DNA from: Prevotella sp. UBA2754
GTDB lineage: Bacteria; Bacteroidota; Bacteroidia; Bacteroidales; Bacteroidaceae
NCBI GenBank assembly: GCA_002353295.1
Contig: DEJG01000019.1
Coordinates: forward strand, 321,300-385,299
Direction of reading: 5' to 3'
DNA length: 64,000 nucleotides
The position numbers were made by a program, and so were the translations under genes. The notes under the pieces were generated by a model. It was given only the letters and a program-made list of their open reading frames with translations, had not been told where the DNA came from and searched no databases. Of the stretch, positions 1 to 8,295 are shown piece after piece. How positions within the stretch are numbered: position 1 is the first letter of the stretch; each line of letters opens with the position of its first letter.

Positions 1-1824
1 AAGGAGCGAACCAAAAGCAAACTGAAAGATATCGCTCGTGACCTCATTAAACTGTATGCGGCACGAAAACGAGAGAAAGGCTTTGCTTTTAGTGCCGATA
101 GCTTTATGCAACATGAGTTGGAGGCGTCTTTTCTATATGAAGATACACCAGACCAGTTGAAGGTGACTAATGACGTAAAAGCAGACATGGAAAAGGCACG
201 TCCTATGGATAGGCTGGTATGTGGGGATGTTGGTTTTGGAAAGACGGAAGTGGCTGTTCGTGCAGCTTTTAAGGCTGCATGCGACTCCAAACAAGTAGCG
301 GTGTTAGTGCCTACAACCGTACTTGCCTATCAACATTATCAAACATTTAAGAGTCGGTTAAAAGATTTTCCTGTTAGAGTAGAATATCTTAGTCGCGCTC
401 GAAGTGCAAAACAAACAAAACAGATTCTGCAAGATCTGGAAGAAGGAAAGATTGATATTCTTATAGGAACCCACAAACTCATAGGAAAGACTGTGAAATT
501 CAAGGACTTGGGACTGCTCATCATAGACGAGGAACAGAAATTTGGCGTGTCTACCAAAGAAAAGTTGCGTCAGATGAAAACCAACGTCGATACTTTAACC
601 CTTACAGCAACACCAATACCCCGTACACTTCAATTCTCCCTCTTGGGAGCTCGCGACTTAAGCATTATTCAAACTCCTCCTCCTAATCGTTATCCCATTC
701 AAACTGAGATACATACCCTGAATCCCGAGATTATAGCCGAGGCTATCAATTTTGAAATGTCTCGTAATGGACAGGTTTATTTTGTTAATCCTCGTATTAA
801 TGACTTACAGCGTATCGCCACCATGATACATACACATGTGCCAGATGCCCGTATAGCCATCGGTCATGGACAGATGAAACCTGAAGAGTTGGAAAAGATT
901 ATTTTTGATTTTGTGAATTTTGATTACGATATACTGCTCTCAACGACAATCATAGAGAATGGTATTGATATTCCCAACGCCAATACAATTATCATCAATG
1001 GAGCGCATCATTTTGGTCTTTCTGATCTTCATCAGATGCGAGGTAGAGTGGGGCGTGGCACTCGTAAAGCTTATTGCTATCTATTGGCTCCGCCCTTGGC
1101 AGACTTACCACAGGAAAGTCGTAGGCGATTAGAAGCTTTGGAGACATTCAGTGAGCTGGGTAGTGGAATTCAAATAGCTATGCAGGATTTGGATATTCGA
1201 GGAGCGGGCAATTTGTTGGGGGCAGAACAGTCAGGCTTTATTGCAGACCTTGGTTATGAAACTTACCAGAAGATTCTGAATCAGGCTATGCAGGAATTGC
1301 GGGCGGAGGAGCCTGCTTGGGAAAGTCAACAGTCAACAGCTAACAGCCAACAGCCTATGTCATTGATAGATACGGTGGTAGACACCGATTTGGCACTTTA
1401 CTTCCCAGATCAGTATATTCCCTCTGACAGTGAGAGAATGTTGCTTTATCGTGAATTGGATAATCTCCATACCGATGATCAGCTGGCGGCCTATCGAACC
1501 CGACTTGTAGATCGTTTTGGGACCATTCCACAGGAAGGGGAGGAACTGATGTGCGTAGTACCTCTACGTCGTCTAGCCGGTCAATTAGGGTGTGAAAAAC
1601 TGATGTTAAAACAAGGGCGCATGACTATCTTTTTCGTCTCGAATTCAGATAACCCCTTCTATCAGAGTTCTGCATTTGATGCTATTCTTCAGTTTGTTGG
1701 CAATCATCCACGTCGATGTCAGTTTAGAGATACCAACGGCAAGCGTTCACTCCTTATTTCCAATATCCCGACAGTAGAGTCTGCCCTACAGCTGTTGAAA
1801 TCAATAATTACACCGTTAAAGTAA
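1..1824 (+). CDS. mfd: Transcription-repair coupling factor Mfd, C-terminal part (5' end outside window)
   Basis: The frame is open from base 1, so the gene starts before the window; 607 residues are present of a protein usually about 1,100 long. The first ATG at 106 is internal. Visible are the helicase P-loop GDVGFGKT (about 217-243), the DEEQ box, TATPIPRTL, the motif VI region GRVGRG and the C-terminal TRCF domain. Mfd is a cytoplasmic ATP-driven translocase that displaces RNA polymerase stalled at lesions and recruits UvrA. Between the motor and the C-terminal domain lies a Ser/Gln/Asn-rich stretch encoded by a short repeat (see 1324-1353). Identification is firm from the motifs. Confidence 0.96.
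   Translation, partial: KERTKSKLKDIARDLIKLYAARKREKGFAFSADSFMQHELEASFLYEDTPDQLKVTNDVKADMEKARPMDRLVCGDVGFGKTEVAVRAAFKAACDSKQVAVLVPTTVLAYQHYQTFKSRLKDFPVRVEYLSRARSAKQTKQILQDLEEGKIDILIGTHKLIGKTVKFKDLGLLIIDEEQKFGVSTKEKLRQMKTNVDTLTLTATPIPRTLQFSLLGARDLSIIQTPPPNRYPIQTEIHTLNPEIIAEAINFEMSRNGQVYFVNPRINDLQRIATMIHTHVPDARIAIGHGQMKPEELEKIIFDFVNFDYDILLSTTIIENGIDIPNANTIIINGAHHFGLSDLHQMRGRVGRGTRKAYCYLLAPPLADLPQESRRRLEALETFSELGSGIQIAMQDLDIRGAGNLLGAEQSGFIADLGYETYQKILNQAMQELRAEEPAWESQQSTANSQQPMSLIDTVVDTDLALYFPDQYIPSDSERMLLYRELDNLHTDDQLAAYRTRLVDRFGTIPQEGEELMCVVPLRRLAGQLGCEKLMLKQGRMTIFFVSNSDNPFYQSSAFDAILQFVGNHPRRCQFRDTNGKRSLLISNIPTVESALQLLKSIITPLK
1324..1353 (+). repeat. Degenerate (GTCAACA)-type heptamer repeat inside mfd
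   Basis: Four imperfect copies of a 7-base unit (GTCAACA, GTCAACA, GCTAACA, GCCAACA) are read in frame and encode a Gln/Ser/Asn-rich linker. The same kind of unit, TTGACAG/TTGACAA, lies just before the MFS gene near 48716. Confidence 0.6.
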
Positions 1825-1864
1825 AAAAAACGGCTTCCGATAGCTCTTTTTCAATTATATTTAC

Positions 1865-1872
1865 TACCTTTG
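1865..1872 (+). promoter_or_regulatory. Bacteroidota -7 promoter element for the SLBB/Wzz genes
   Basis: TACCTTTG matches the TAnnTTTG -7 consensus and lies 21 bases before the ATG at 1894. Confidence 0.7.
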
Positions 1873-1893
1873 CAGTCGATTAATTGAATAGTT

Positions 1894-4347
1894 ATGAGAA
1901 AAGTACTTTTTTCCTTATTTTTATCGTTGATGACCATGTCACTGATGGCGCAAGGTATGACTGATAGTCAAGTGCTGAGTTTTATTCAAAATGAAACTAA
2001 AAGGGGTACCAAGCAGTCACAAATTGTGACGAAGTTGATTCAGCGCGGTGTGAAGATTGATCAGATACGTCGTATCCGTAATCAGTATAGTAAGCAAATC
2101 ACTGAGCATGGTGTTGATGCTGCAGCTGATGGCGCAGTAAACTATGCTGCTGATCGTATGCGTGCGAATAACGACGGAACAGGCTCACAGGAGGTTGTTG
2201 ACGCCCAGGTTAATACCACTAGTGAGATTACCCAGAACGCAACGGCTGATGTGGCTAATGTAGAGGATGATATTCAGGCTACAAGCGGAACAAGTCAAAG
2301 TACGGGCAAAGTGATTTTCGGACATGATATTTTTAATCGTGGAGCACTGAGTTTTGAACCCAGTATGAATCTTGCCACTCCACAGAATTACGTGTTAGGC
2401 CCTGGCGATCATGTAATCGTTGATATTTATGGTGCTTCCCAGAAAACACTCCAGTTGACAGTGTCTCCAGAAGGAGATATTACCGTTCCTGGATATGGAC
2501 CTATTTCGGTAATGGGAATGTCTGTAGCAGCAGCTCAGTCGAAGATCCGTTCTACATTAGGCTCTCGTTATAGCAGCAGTAATATAAAGATTTCGGTAGG
2601 TCAAACCCGTACCATCTTGATTAATGTCATGGGTGAGGTTAAAACTCCTGGTACTTACCATCTGAGTGCTTTTTCTACAGTGTTCCATGCACTTTATATG
2701 GCAGGTGGTATCAAGGATTTAGGAACTTTACGTAATATCAAAGTATTCCGTGGTGGTCGTTTAGTAACTGTAGTGGATATTTATGAATATATCCTGAATG
2801 GCCGACTGGCTGGTAATATTCCTTTACAGGAAGGCGATGTCATTCAGGTGGGTACTTATGATTGTCTGGTAGGTATTACTGGTAAGGTGAAACGTCCGAT
2901 GTTTTACGAGATGCGCAAGAATGAGAGTGTAGCAACTTTGGTGAAATATGCCGGTGGCTTTACAGGTGATGCCTTTAAGAATTCTGTGCGTTTGACCCGC
3001 CAGGTTGGTGAACGTTATGCCGTCTTTAATGTCGGTGAGTTTGACATGAACTCTTTCCAAGTGAACGATGGTGATGCAGTTGTCGTCGACGGTATGCTTA
3101 ACCGTTATGAGAATATGGTGGAGATTAAGGGTGCTGTTTTCCGTGCAGGGCAGTATCAATTGGGCAATGAGGTTTCTTCAGTTCGTACATTGATAAAAGC
3201 TGCTGAGGGAGTTACCGAGGATGCCTTTACCAATCGAGCTGTACTCCATAGGTTGAAGGCAGATCGCAGTCTGGAAGTTATTCCTGTAGACGTGAAAGGT
3301 ATTCTTGCAGGAACTTCTCCTGATATTCCTTTGCAGAACGAAGATGTACTCTTCATAGGAACCACTACAGATTTGCGTTTGGAGCGCACCTTCACTATTC
3401 ATGGTGAGGTAATCACTCCGGGAACCTATCAGTATGCTGATAATACCTCTATCGAAGACCTGATTATTCAGGCGGGTGGTTTGACAGATGCTGCAAGTAT
3501 AGCAAGAGTCGATGTGTCTCGTCGAATGATGGATCCAAAGGCTACTTCCGTGACAAAGCAGTTGACCAAAACTTTTACTTTCAAACTGAAAGACGGGCTT
3601 GTTGTTGATGGAACACCAGGCTTTATATTAGAGCCTTATGATGAAGTTTATGTGCGCCGTAGTCCGGGCTACTATAGCCAGCGTAATATCACAGTCTCAG
3701 GTGAGGTTGTTTTTGATGGCAATCAGGCTTTGACAAGTAAAACCATGCGCCTGACGGAAGCTATTAAAGCAGCGGGGGGTGTTACACAAGAAGCCTATGT
3801 CAAAGGTGCTCGTTTGGAACGCCGTCTGAATGACGACGAGCGCGCTCGTCGTAGTTTCTTGCTCAAGCAGTTGAGAACACAGACAGAAAGTAGTGATTCT
3901 GTCGCTGTGAATCAGTTGGACTTAGGGGATAGCTACACTGTGGGTATCTATCTCGACAAGGCTTTGGAAAACCCGGGAAGTGAATACGATATCGTGCTTC
4001 GTGAAGGCGATCGTATCATCGTTCCAGAATACAATGGAACAGTGAAGGTTTCGGGTAATGTGATGTATCCCAACACCGTTGTTTATTCACCGGGAAAGAA
4101 TTATAAGTATTATATCAATCAGGCTGGCGGTTTTGGTAACCGCGCCAAGAAGAGCAAGACTTGGGTTATCTATCAGAATGGTACAATGGCCCAGGTTGGT
4201 CATGGTGCGAAGATAGAACCAGGTTGCGAGATAGTTGTTCCAACGAAGCAGAAGGCAGACCCGTTAAAGGCACAGCAGTGGGTATCTATTGCACAGTCTG
4301 TATTCAGTATGGCAGCTATGATTACCATCCTAATCAAACAATTCTAA
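1894..4347 (+). CDS. Polysaccharide export outer-membrane protein (Wza-like, SLBB repeats), copy 1
   Basis: An 817-residue secreted protein with an N-terminal signal peptide ending near MSLMAQ. A Bacteroidota-specific N-terminal segment (about 20-70) follows, then a Poly_export domain (about 145-235, with the VLGPGD motif) and several SLBB-type beta-grasp repeats separated by GxV..PG..Y strands. The family forms the outer-membrane channel for capsule or exopolysaccharide export; a C-terminal hydrophobic helix is present. The start is supported by the -7 element upstream. It is followed directly by a Wzz gene, and a second such pair occurs at 33108-36848. Which polymer it exports cannot be read from the sequence. 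Confidence 0.9.
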   Translation: MRKVLFSLFLSLMTMSLMAQGMTDSQVLSFIQNETKRGTKQSQIVTKLIQRGVKIDQIRRIRNQYSKQITEHGVDAAADGAVNYAADRMRANNDGTGSQEVVDAQVNTTSEITQNATADVANVEDDIQATSGTSQSTGKVIFGHDIFNRGALSFEPSMNLATPQNYVLGPGDHVIVDIYGASQKTLQLTVSPEGDITVPGYGPISVMGMSVAAAQSKIRSTLGSRYSSSNIKISVGQTRTILINVMGEVKTPGTYHLSAFSTVFHALYMAGGIKDLGTLRNIKVFRGGRLVTVVDIYEYILNGRLAGNIPLQEGDVIQVGTYDCLVGITGKVKRPMFYEMRKNESVATLVKYAGGFTGDAFKNSVRLTRQVGERYAVFNVGEFDMNSFQVNDGDAVVVDGMLNRYENMVEIKGAVFRAGQYQLGNEVSSVRTLIKAAEGVTEDAFTNRAVLHRLKADRSLEVIPVDVKGILAGTSPDIPLQNEDVLFIGTTTDLRLERTFTIHGEVITPGTYQYADNTSIEDLIIQAGGLTDAASIARVDVSRRMMDPKATSVTKQLTKTFTFKLKDGLVVDGTPGFILEPYDEVYVRRSPGYYSQRNITVSGEVVFDGNQALTSKTMRLTEAIKAAGGVTQEAYVKGARLERRLNDDERARRSFLLKQLRTQTESSDSVAVNQLDLGDSYTVGIYLDKALENPGSEYDIVLREGDRIIVPEYNGTVKVSGNVMYPNTVVYSPGKNYKYYINQAGGFGNRAKKSKTWVIYQNGTMAQVGHGAKIEPGCEIVVPTKQKADPLKAQQWVSIAQSVFSMAAMITILIKQF

Positions 4348-4366
4348 TTAGTTGAACGTTGAAGAT

Positions 4367-5458
4367 ATGAATGCTGAAGAGAATAAAAATATGATTCCCG
4401 AGCAGGAGGAAAGTTCCATAGACTTTGGACAGATATTTGCAGCTCTTAAGAAGCACAAACGCAAATATTATAAAGTACTCCCTATTGTTTTTGTCGTGGC
4501 TTGTATTTATACACTCGGCCTTCCCAATTACTATAATTGTGAAGTGAAACTGAGTCCAGAGTTGACCAGTAAGCGCAATACGAGTAGTTTGGCAACATTG
4601 GCTAGTCAGTTTGGCATGAATTTAGGAAGTGGTGCTATGGGTAGTGAAGCTTTGTTTCCTACTCTGTATCCCGATTTGATGAATTCTGTTGATTTCAAGG
4701 CAAGTCTCTTTAATGTTCCTGTACATAAGAAAGACTCCACCCGCATGATGTCCTATTATGACTATATGGCTAAAGAGCAGAAAAGTTCTTGGTGGAGTTC
4801 TATCATATCGGCTCCTTTCAGGTTGTTAGGTAGCCTGATGGGGTCTAAAGATACTATTGACCAGCATAAGGTTAATCCGTTTATGTTGACCAGGGAACAG
4901 ACAAGAATCGTTCAGACAATAGATAAGAAGATAGTCTGTGACGTGGATAAGAAGACGATGGTGATTACGATTAATGTGACCGATCAGGATCCTTTGATTG
5001 CCGCTACAATGGCAGATTCGGTGAAAGAACGTCTACAGAATTTTATTACTGACTATCGTACGAAAAAGGCTAAAATCGATCTGGAGTATAATCGTAAACT
5101 CTTTAAAGAGGCAAAAGCTCGTTATGACAAAGCTCGCCAGCTTTATGCCAATTTTAGTGATTCCAACCAAGAAATCATACTTGAGAGTGTTCGTAGTAAG
5201 CAGACTGATTTAGAAAATGAAATGCAGTTGCAGTTTAATAACTACAACAGTATAGCACAGCAGTTGCAATTGGCCGAGGCCAAAGTACAGGAAGAAACTC
5301 CTGCGTTTACTACGCTTCAGAGTGCAACGGTTCCAGTTAAGAAATCAGGACCAGCGCGAGGTAAGATGGTTTTGATATTCGTCTTCCTTGCTTTCCTCTG
5401 CACTACTGTTTGGATTCTCCATAAGGAAAATCAACTCAAACCACTTTTGGGGCTATAG
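4367..5458 (+). CDS. Wzz/chain-length determinant protein, copy 1
   Basis: About 363 residues from the ATG at 4367; an in-frame TTG at 4352 is the alternative start. The topology is that of Wzz inner-membrane co-polymerases: a short cytoplasmic N-terminus, a TM helix (about 35-53), a long periplasmic part with a coiled coil (about 215-300), a Pro-rich motif near TVPVKKSGPARG and a second TM helix before a short tail. No C-terminal tyrosine-kinase domain is present. It sits directly behind the SLBB export gene and probably works with it to set polysaccharide chain length. Confidence 0.88.
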   Translation: MNAEENKNMIPEQEESSIDFGQIFAALKKHKRKYYKVLPIVFVVACIYTLGLPNYYNCEVKLSPELTSKRNTSSLATLASQFGMNLGSGAMGSEALFPTLYPDLMNSVDFKASLFNVPVHKKDSTRMMSYYDYMAKEQKSSWWSSIISAPFRLLGSLMGSKDTIDQHKVNPFMLTREQTRIVQTIDKKIVCDVDKKTMVITINVTDQDPLIAATMADSVKERLQNFITDYRTKKAKIDLEYNRKLFKEAKARYDKARQLYANFSDSNQEIILESVRSKQTDLENEMQLQFNNYNSIAQQLQLAEAKVQEETPAFTTLQSATVPVKKSGPARGKMVLIFVFLAFLCTTVWILHKENQLKPLLGL

Positions 5459-5487
5459 AACATAACCAATAACAAATAATTAAAACA

Positions 5488-6852
5488 ATGACAAAACAAA
5501 AGAAATTTATTCTCGCAGAGAACGAGATTCCAACTCAGTGGTACAATATTTTGGCAGATATGCCAAACAAACCGTTGCCTCCCATTCATCCAGCAACTAA
5601 GCAACCATTGACATGGCAAGACTTAGCTCATATCTTCCCAGAGGAGTGCTCAAAACAAGAGTTGGATATGGAACATCGTTGGATAGACATTCCTGAAGAG
5701 GTATTGGAGAAGTATAAATTCTATCGCTCTACACCATTAGTACGTGCTTACGAATTGGAGAAAGCCATCGGTACTCCTGCTCATATTTATTTTAAGAATG
5801 AATCCACCAACCCGTTAGGTTCACATAAGATTAATTCTGCTCTGCCTCAGTGCTATTATGCCAAGCAAGAAGGTACTACAAATGTCACAACAGAGACAGG
5901 TGCAGGTCAATGGGGTGCTGCTTTGGCTTATGCTGCCAAGATATTCGGACTCGACTGTGCAGTTTATCAAGTGAAGATTACAATGCAGCAAAAGCCTTAT
6001 CGTTCCAGTATTATGCGTACCTTCGGGGCTGCTGTTACAGGTTCTCCTTCTATGTCAACACGTGCAGGTAAGGATATTCTGACACTTGATCCAACACATT
6101 CAGGATCATTAGGAACAGCTATTTCCGAGGCTGTAGAGTTAGCCACAACGACTCCGCATTGTAAGTATGTATTGGGTTCTGTGTTGAATCATGTTGCCCT
6201 GCATCAGTCGATTATCGGATTAGAGGCGGAGAAGCAGATGGCGATGGCAGGGGAGTATCCCGATATGGTGATTGCTTGTTTTGGTGGCGGTAGTAATTTC
6301 GGCGGTATTGCTTTCCCCTTCATGCGTCATAATTTGTTGGATGGCAAGAAGACTGAATTTATTGCTGCAGAGCCTGACAGTTGTCCCAAACTGACACGTG
6401 GCAAGTTCCAATATGATTTCGGAGATGAAGCAGGTTATACACCATTATTGCCCATGTTCACGCTTGGTCACCAGTTCAAACCAAGTAATATTCATGCTGG
6501 TGGTCTGCGCTATCATGGTGCAGGTATGATAGTATCTCAGCTGATTAAAGATGGTTATATGAAGGGTGTGGATATCCCACAATTGGAAACGTTTGAAGCA
6601 GGTATGTTGTTTGCCCGTACTGAGGGCATTATTCCTGCTCCAGAAAGTTGTCATGCTATTGCAGCTACCATTCGTGAGGCTAAGAAGTGTAAGGAGACTG
6701 GTGAGGAAAAAGTTATCCTTTTCAATCTCTCCGGTCATGGTCTGATTGATATGCCGTCATATGAGCAGTTCATCAGCGGAGATCTTCAGAACTATACAGT
6801 AACGGATGAGGAAATAGAAAATAATGTTTCTCAGTTGGAAAAGATAATCTAA
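5488..6852 (+). CDS. trpB: Tryptophan synthase beta chain-like protein, TrpB2 type
   Basis: A 454-residue PLP enzyme. The PLP lysine lies in NPLGSHKINSAL (about residue 115), and the phosphate-binding loop is CFGGGSNFGG. The long N-terminus and divergent motifs match the TrpB2 subfamily rather than the TrpA-partnered TrpB1 (about 395 residues). TrpB makes L-tryptophan from indole and L-serine. No trpA or other trp gene is nearby, so an indole-salvage or stand-alone role is possible. It begins 29 bases after the wzz stop and is followed without a gap by a transporter gene, suggesting co-transcription. Confidence 0.88.
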   Translation: MTKQKKFILAENEIPTQWYNILADMPNKPLPPIHPATKQPLTWQDLAHIFPEECSKQELDMEHRWIDIPEEVLEKYKFYRSTPLVRAYELEKAIGTPAHIYFKNESTNPLGSHKINSALPQCYYAKQEGTTNVTTETGAGQWGAALAYAAKIFGLDCAVYQVKITMQQKPYRSSIMRTFGAAVTGSPSMSTRAGKDILTLDPTHSGSLGTAISEAVELATTTPHCKYVLGSVLNHVALHQSIIGLEAEKQMAMAGEYPDMVIACFGGGSNFGGIAFPFMRHNLLDGKKTEFIAAEPDSCPKLTRGKFQYDFGDEAGYTPLLPMFTLGHQFKPSNIHAGGLRYHGAGMIVSQLIKDGYMKGVDIPQLETFEAGMLFARTEGIIPAPESCHAIAATIREAKKCKETGEEKVILFNLSGHGLIDMPSYEQFISGDLQNYTVTDEEIENNVSQLEKII

Positions 6853-8295
6853 TTGATTATATTATTAGTCATTATTTATTTCTGCCTGCTTTTTGCAATT
6901 AGCAGGTGGACAGGAAGGAGAGCGACGAACGATACCTTTTATAGAGGAGGGCGTCGCTCTCCTTGGTATATGGTCGCCTTTGGAATGGTCGGAGCTTCTA
7001 TTTCCGGTGTGACTTTTGTCAGTGTGCCTGGTATGGTGACGCGAATAGATATGACTTATTTGCAAACCTGCCTTGGCTTTATATTAGGGTATGTTTTAGT
7101 GGCTTTCGTGTTGTTGCCGCTGTATTACCGTTTGAACCTGACAAGTATTTACTCTTTTCTTGGCCAACGATTAGGGCAACGTTCTTATAAAACTGGAGCT
7201 TCTTTTTTCCTGGTATCGAAAATGACGGGTGCTGCAGTCCGTTTCTATGTGGTCTGCATAATATTGCAGCGTTTTGTATTTGATACATTGGGCCTTCCCT
7301 TTGTCTTGACAGTGATAGTGATGGTCCTGCTTATATGGATATATACTCGGCAGGGTGGCATTAGGACGCTGGTGTTTACCGATGTATTGCAGACGGTTTG
7401 CCTTTTTTCTGCCTTGTTGATGATTATCTGGGAGGTAGTAGGCGAACTTGGGATGACATGGACTGATGCCGTTGTTGCTGTGATGGACGATTCCAAAAGT
7501 AGGGTATTTGTCTTTGACGATTGGTTGTCTAAACAAAATTTCTGGAAACAATTCCTTAGCGGTGTTTTTATCGTTATTGTTATGACTGGATTGGATCAGG
7601 ATATGATGCAGAAGAATTTGACGTGTCGTTCCATGCGTGATGCTCAGAAAAATATGTGTACCTATGGCGTGATGTTCGTTCCTGCTAACCTGCTTTTCCT
7701 GACTCTAGGCGTTTTGTTGACTCAATGGTATGCATCCAATGGAATTGCAGAACCATCGGCAGGTGATGAACTACTACCGACATTTGTTGAGAAAATCTCT
7801 GATGCTATACCTCTGGCTTCCTACTTTTTTGTTATAGGTATTGTTGCTGCCTCTTTTTCTAGTGCTGATTCTGCATTGACAGCATTGACGACAAGTTTCT
7901 GTGTGGATATCTGTCAACGCCAAGGAGATGAACAGCTGCGTAAGCGAGTACATATGGGTATGGCAGTGGTATTTATTTTGTTTATCTTAATATTTCGCAT
8001 GCTGAATTCTACTAGCATCATCGATGCCATCTATATCCTTTGTTCCTATACCTATGGTCCACTATTGGGTCTGTTTGCTTATGGTTTATTGACAAAGTGG
8101 AAGACAAATGACAAATTAGTACCATATATATGCGTAGTATCACCCATCTTCTGCTACCTTTTAGATTGGCTGGTGGGTACCTATACTGGTTATCGATTTG
8201 GTTACGAACTGCTGATGCTGAATGGAGCGTTGACTTTTATTGCCCTCTTAATTGTTCGAAATACTCAGAAGGTTGAATACCCATCTCTTTCTTGA
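6853..8295 (+). CDS. Sodium:solute symporter (SSS family)
   Basis: A 480-residue integral membrane protein with about 13 hydrophobic segments. The N-terminal GRRATNDTFYRGGRRSPWYMVAFGM and the motif GASISGVTFVSVPG are typical of SSS transporters, and SSADSALTALTTSF matches the conserved Na-site region. It probably takes up a small organic solute with sodium. The start is a TTG immediately after the trpB stop, chosen because it supplies the first TM helix; the next ATG would remove it. The 3' end overlaps the convergent kinase gene by 59 bases. The substrate is not identifiable. Confidence 0.85.
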   Translation: MIILLVIIYFCLLFAISRWTGRRATNDTFYRGGRRSPWYMVAFGMVGASISGVTFVSVPGMVTRIDMTYLQTCLGFILGYVLVAFVLLPLYYRLNLTSIYSFLGQRLGQRSYKTGASFFLVSKMTGAAVRFYVVCIILQRFVFDTLGLPFVLTVIVMVLLIWIYTRQGGIRTLVFTDVLQTVCLFSALLMIIWEVVGELGMTWTDAVVAVMDDSKSRVFVFDDWLSKQNFWKQFLSGVFIVIVMTGLDQDMMQKNLTCRSMRDAQKNMCTYGVMFVPANLLFLTLGVLLTQWYASNGIAEPSAGDELLPTFVEKISDAIPLASYFFVIGIVAASFSSADSALTALTTSFCVDICQRQGDEQLRKRVHMGMAVVFILFILIFRMLNSTSIIDAIYILCSYTYGPLLGLFAYGLLTKWKTNDKLVPYICVVSPIFCYLLDWLVGTYTGYRFGYELLMLNGALTFIALLIVRNTQKVEYPSLS

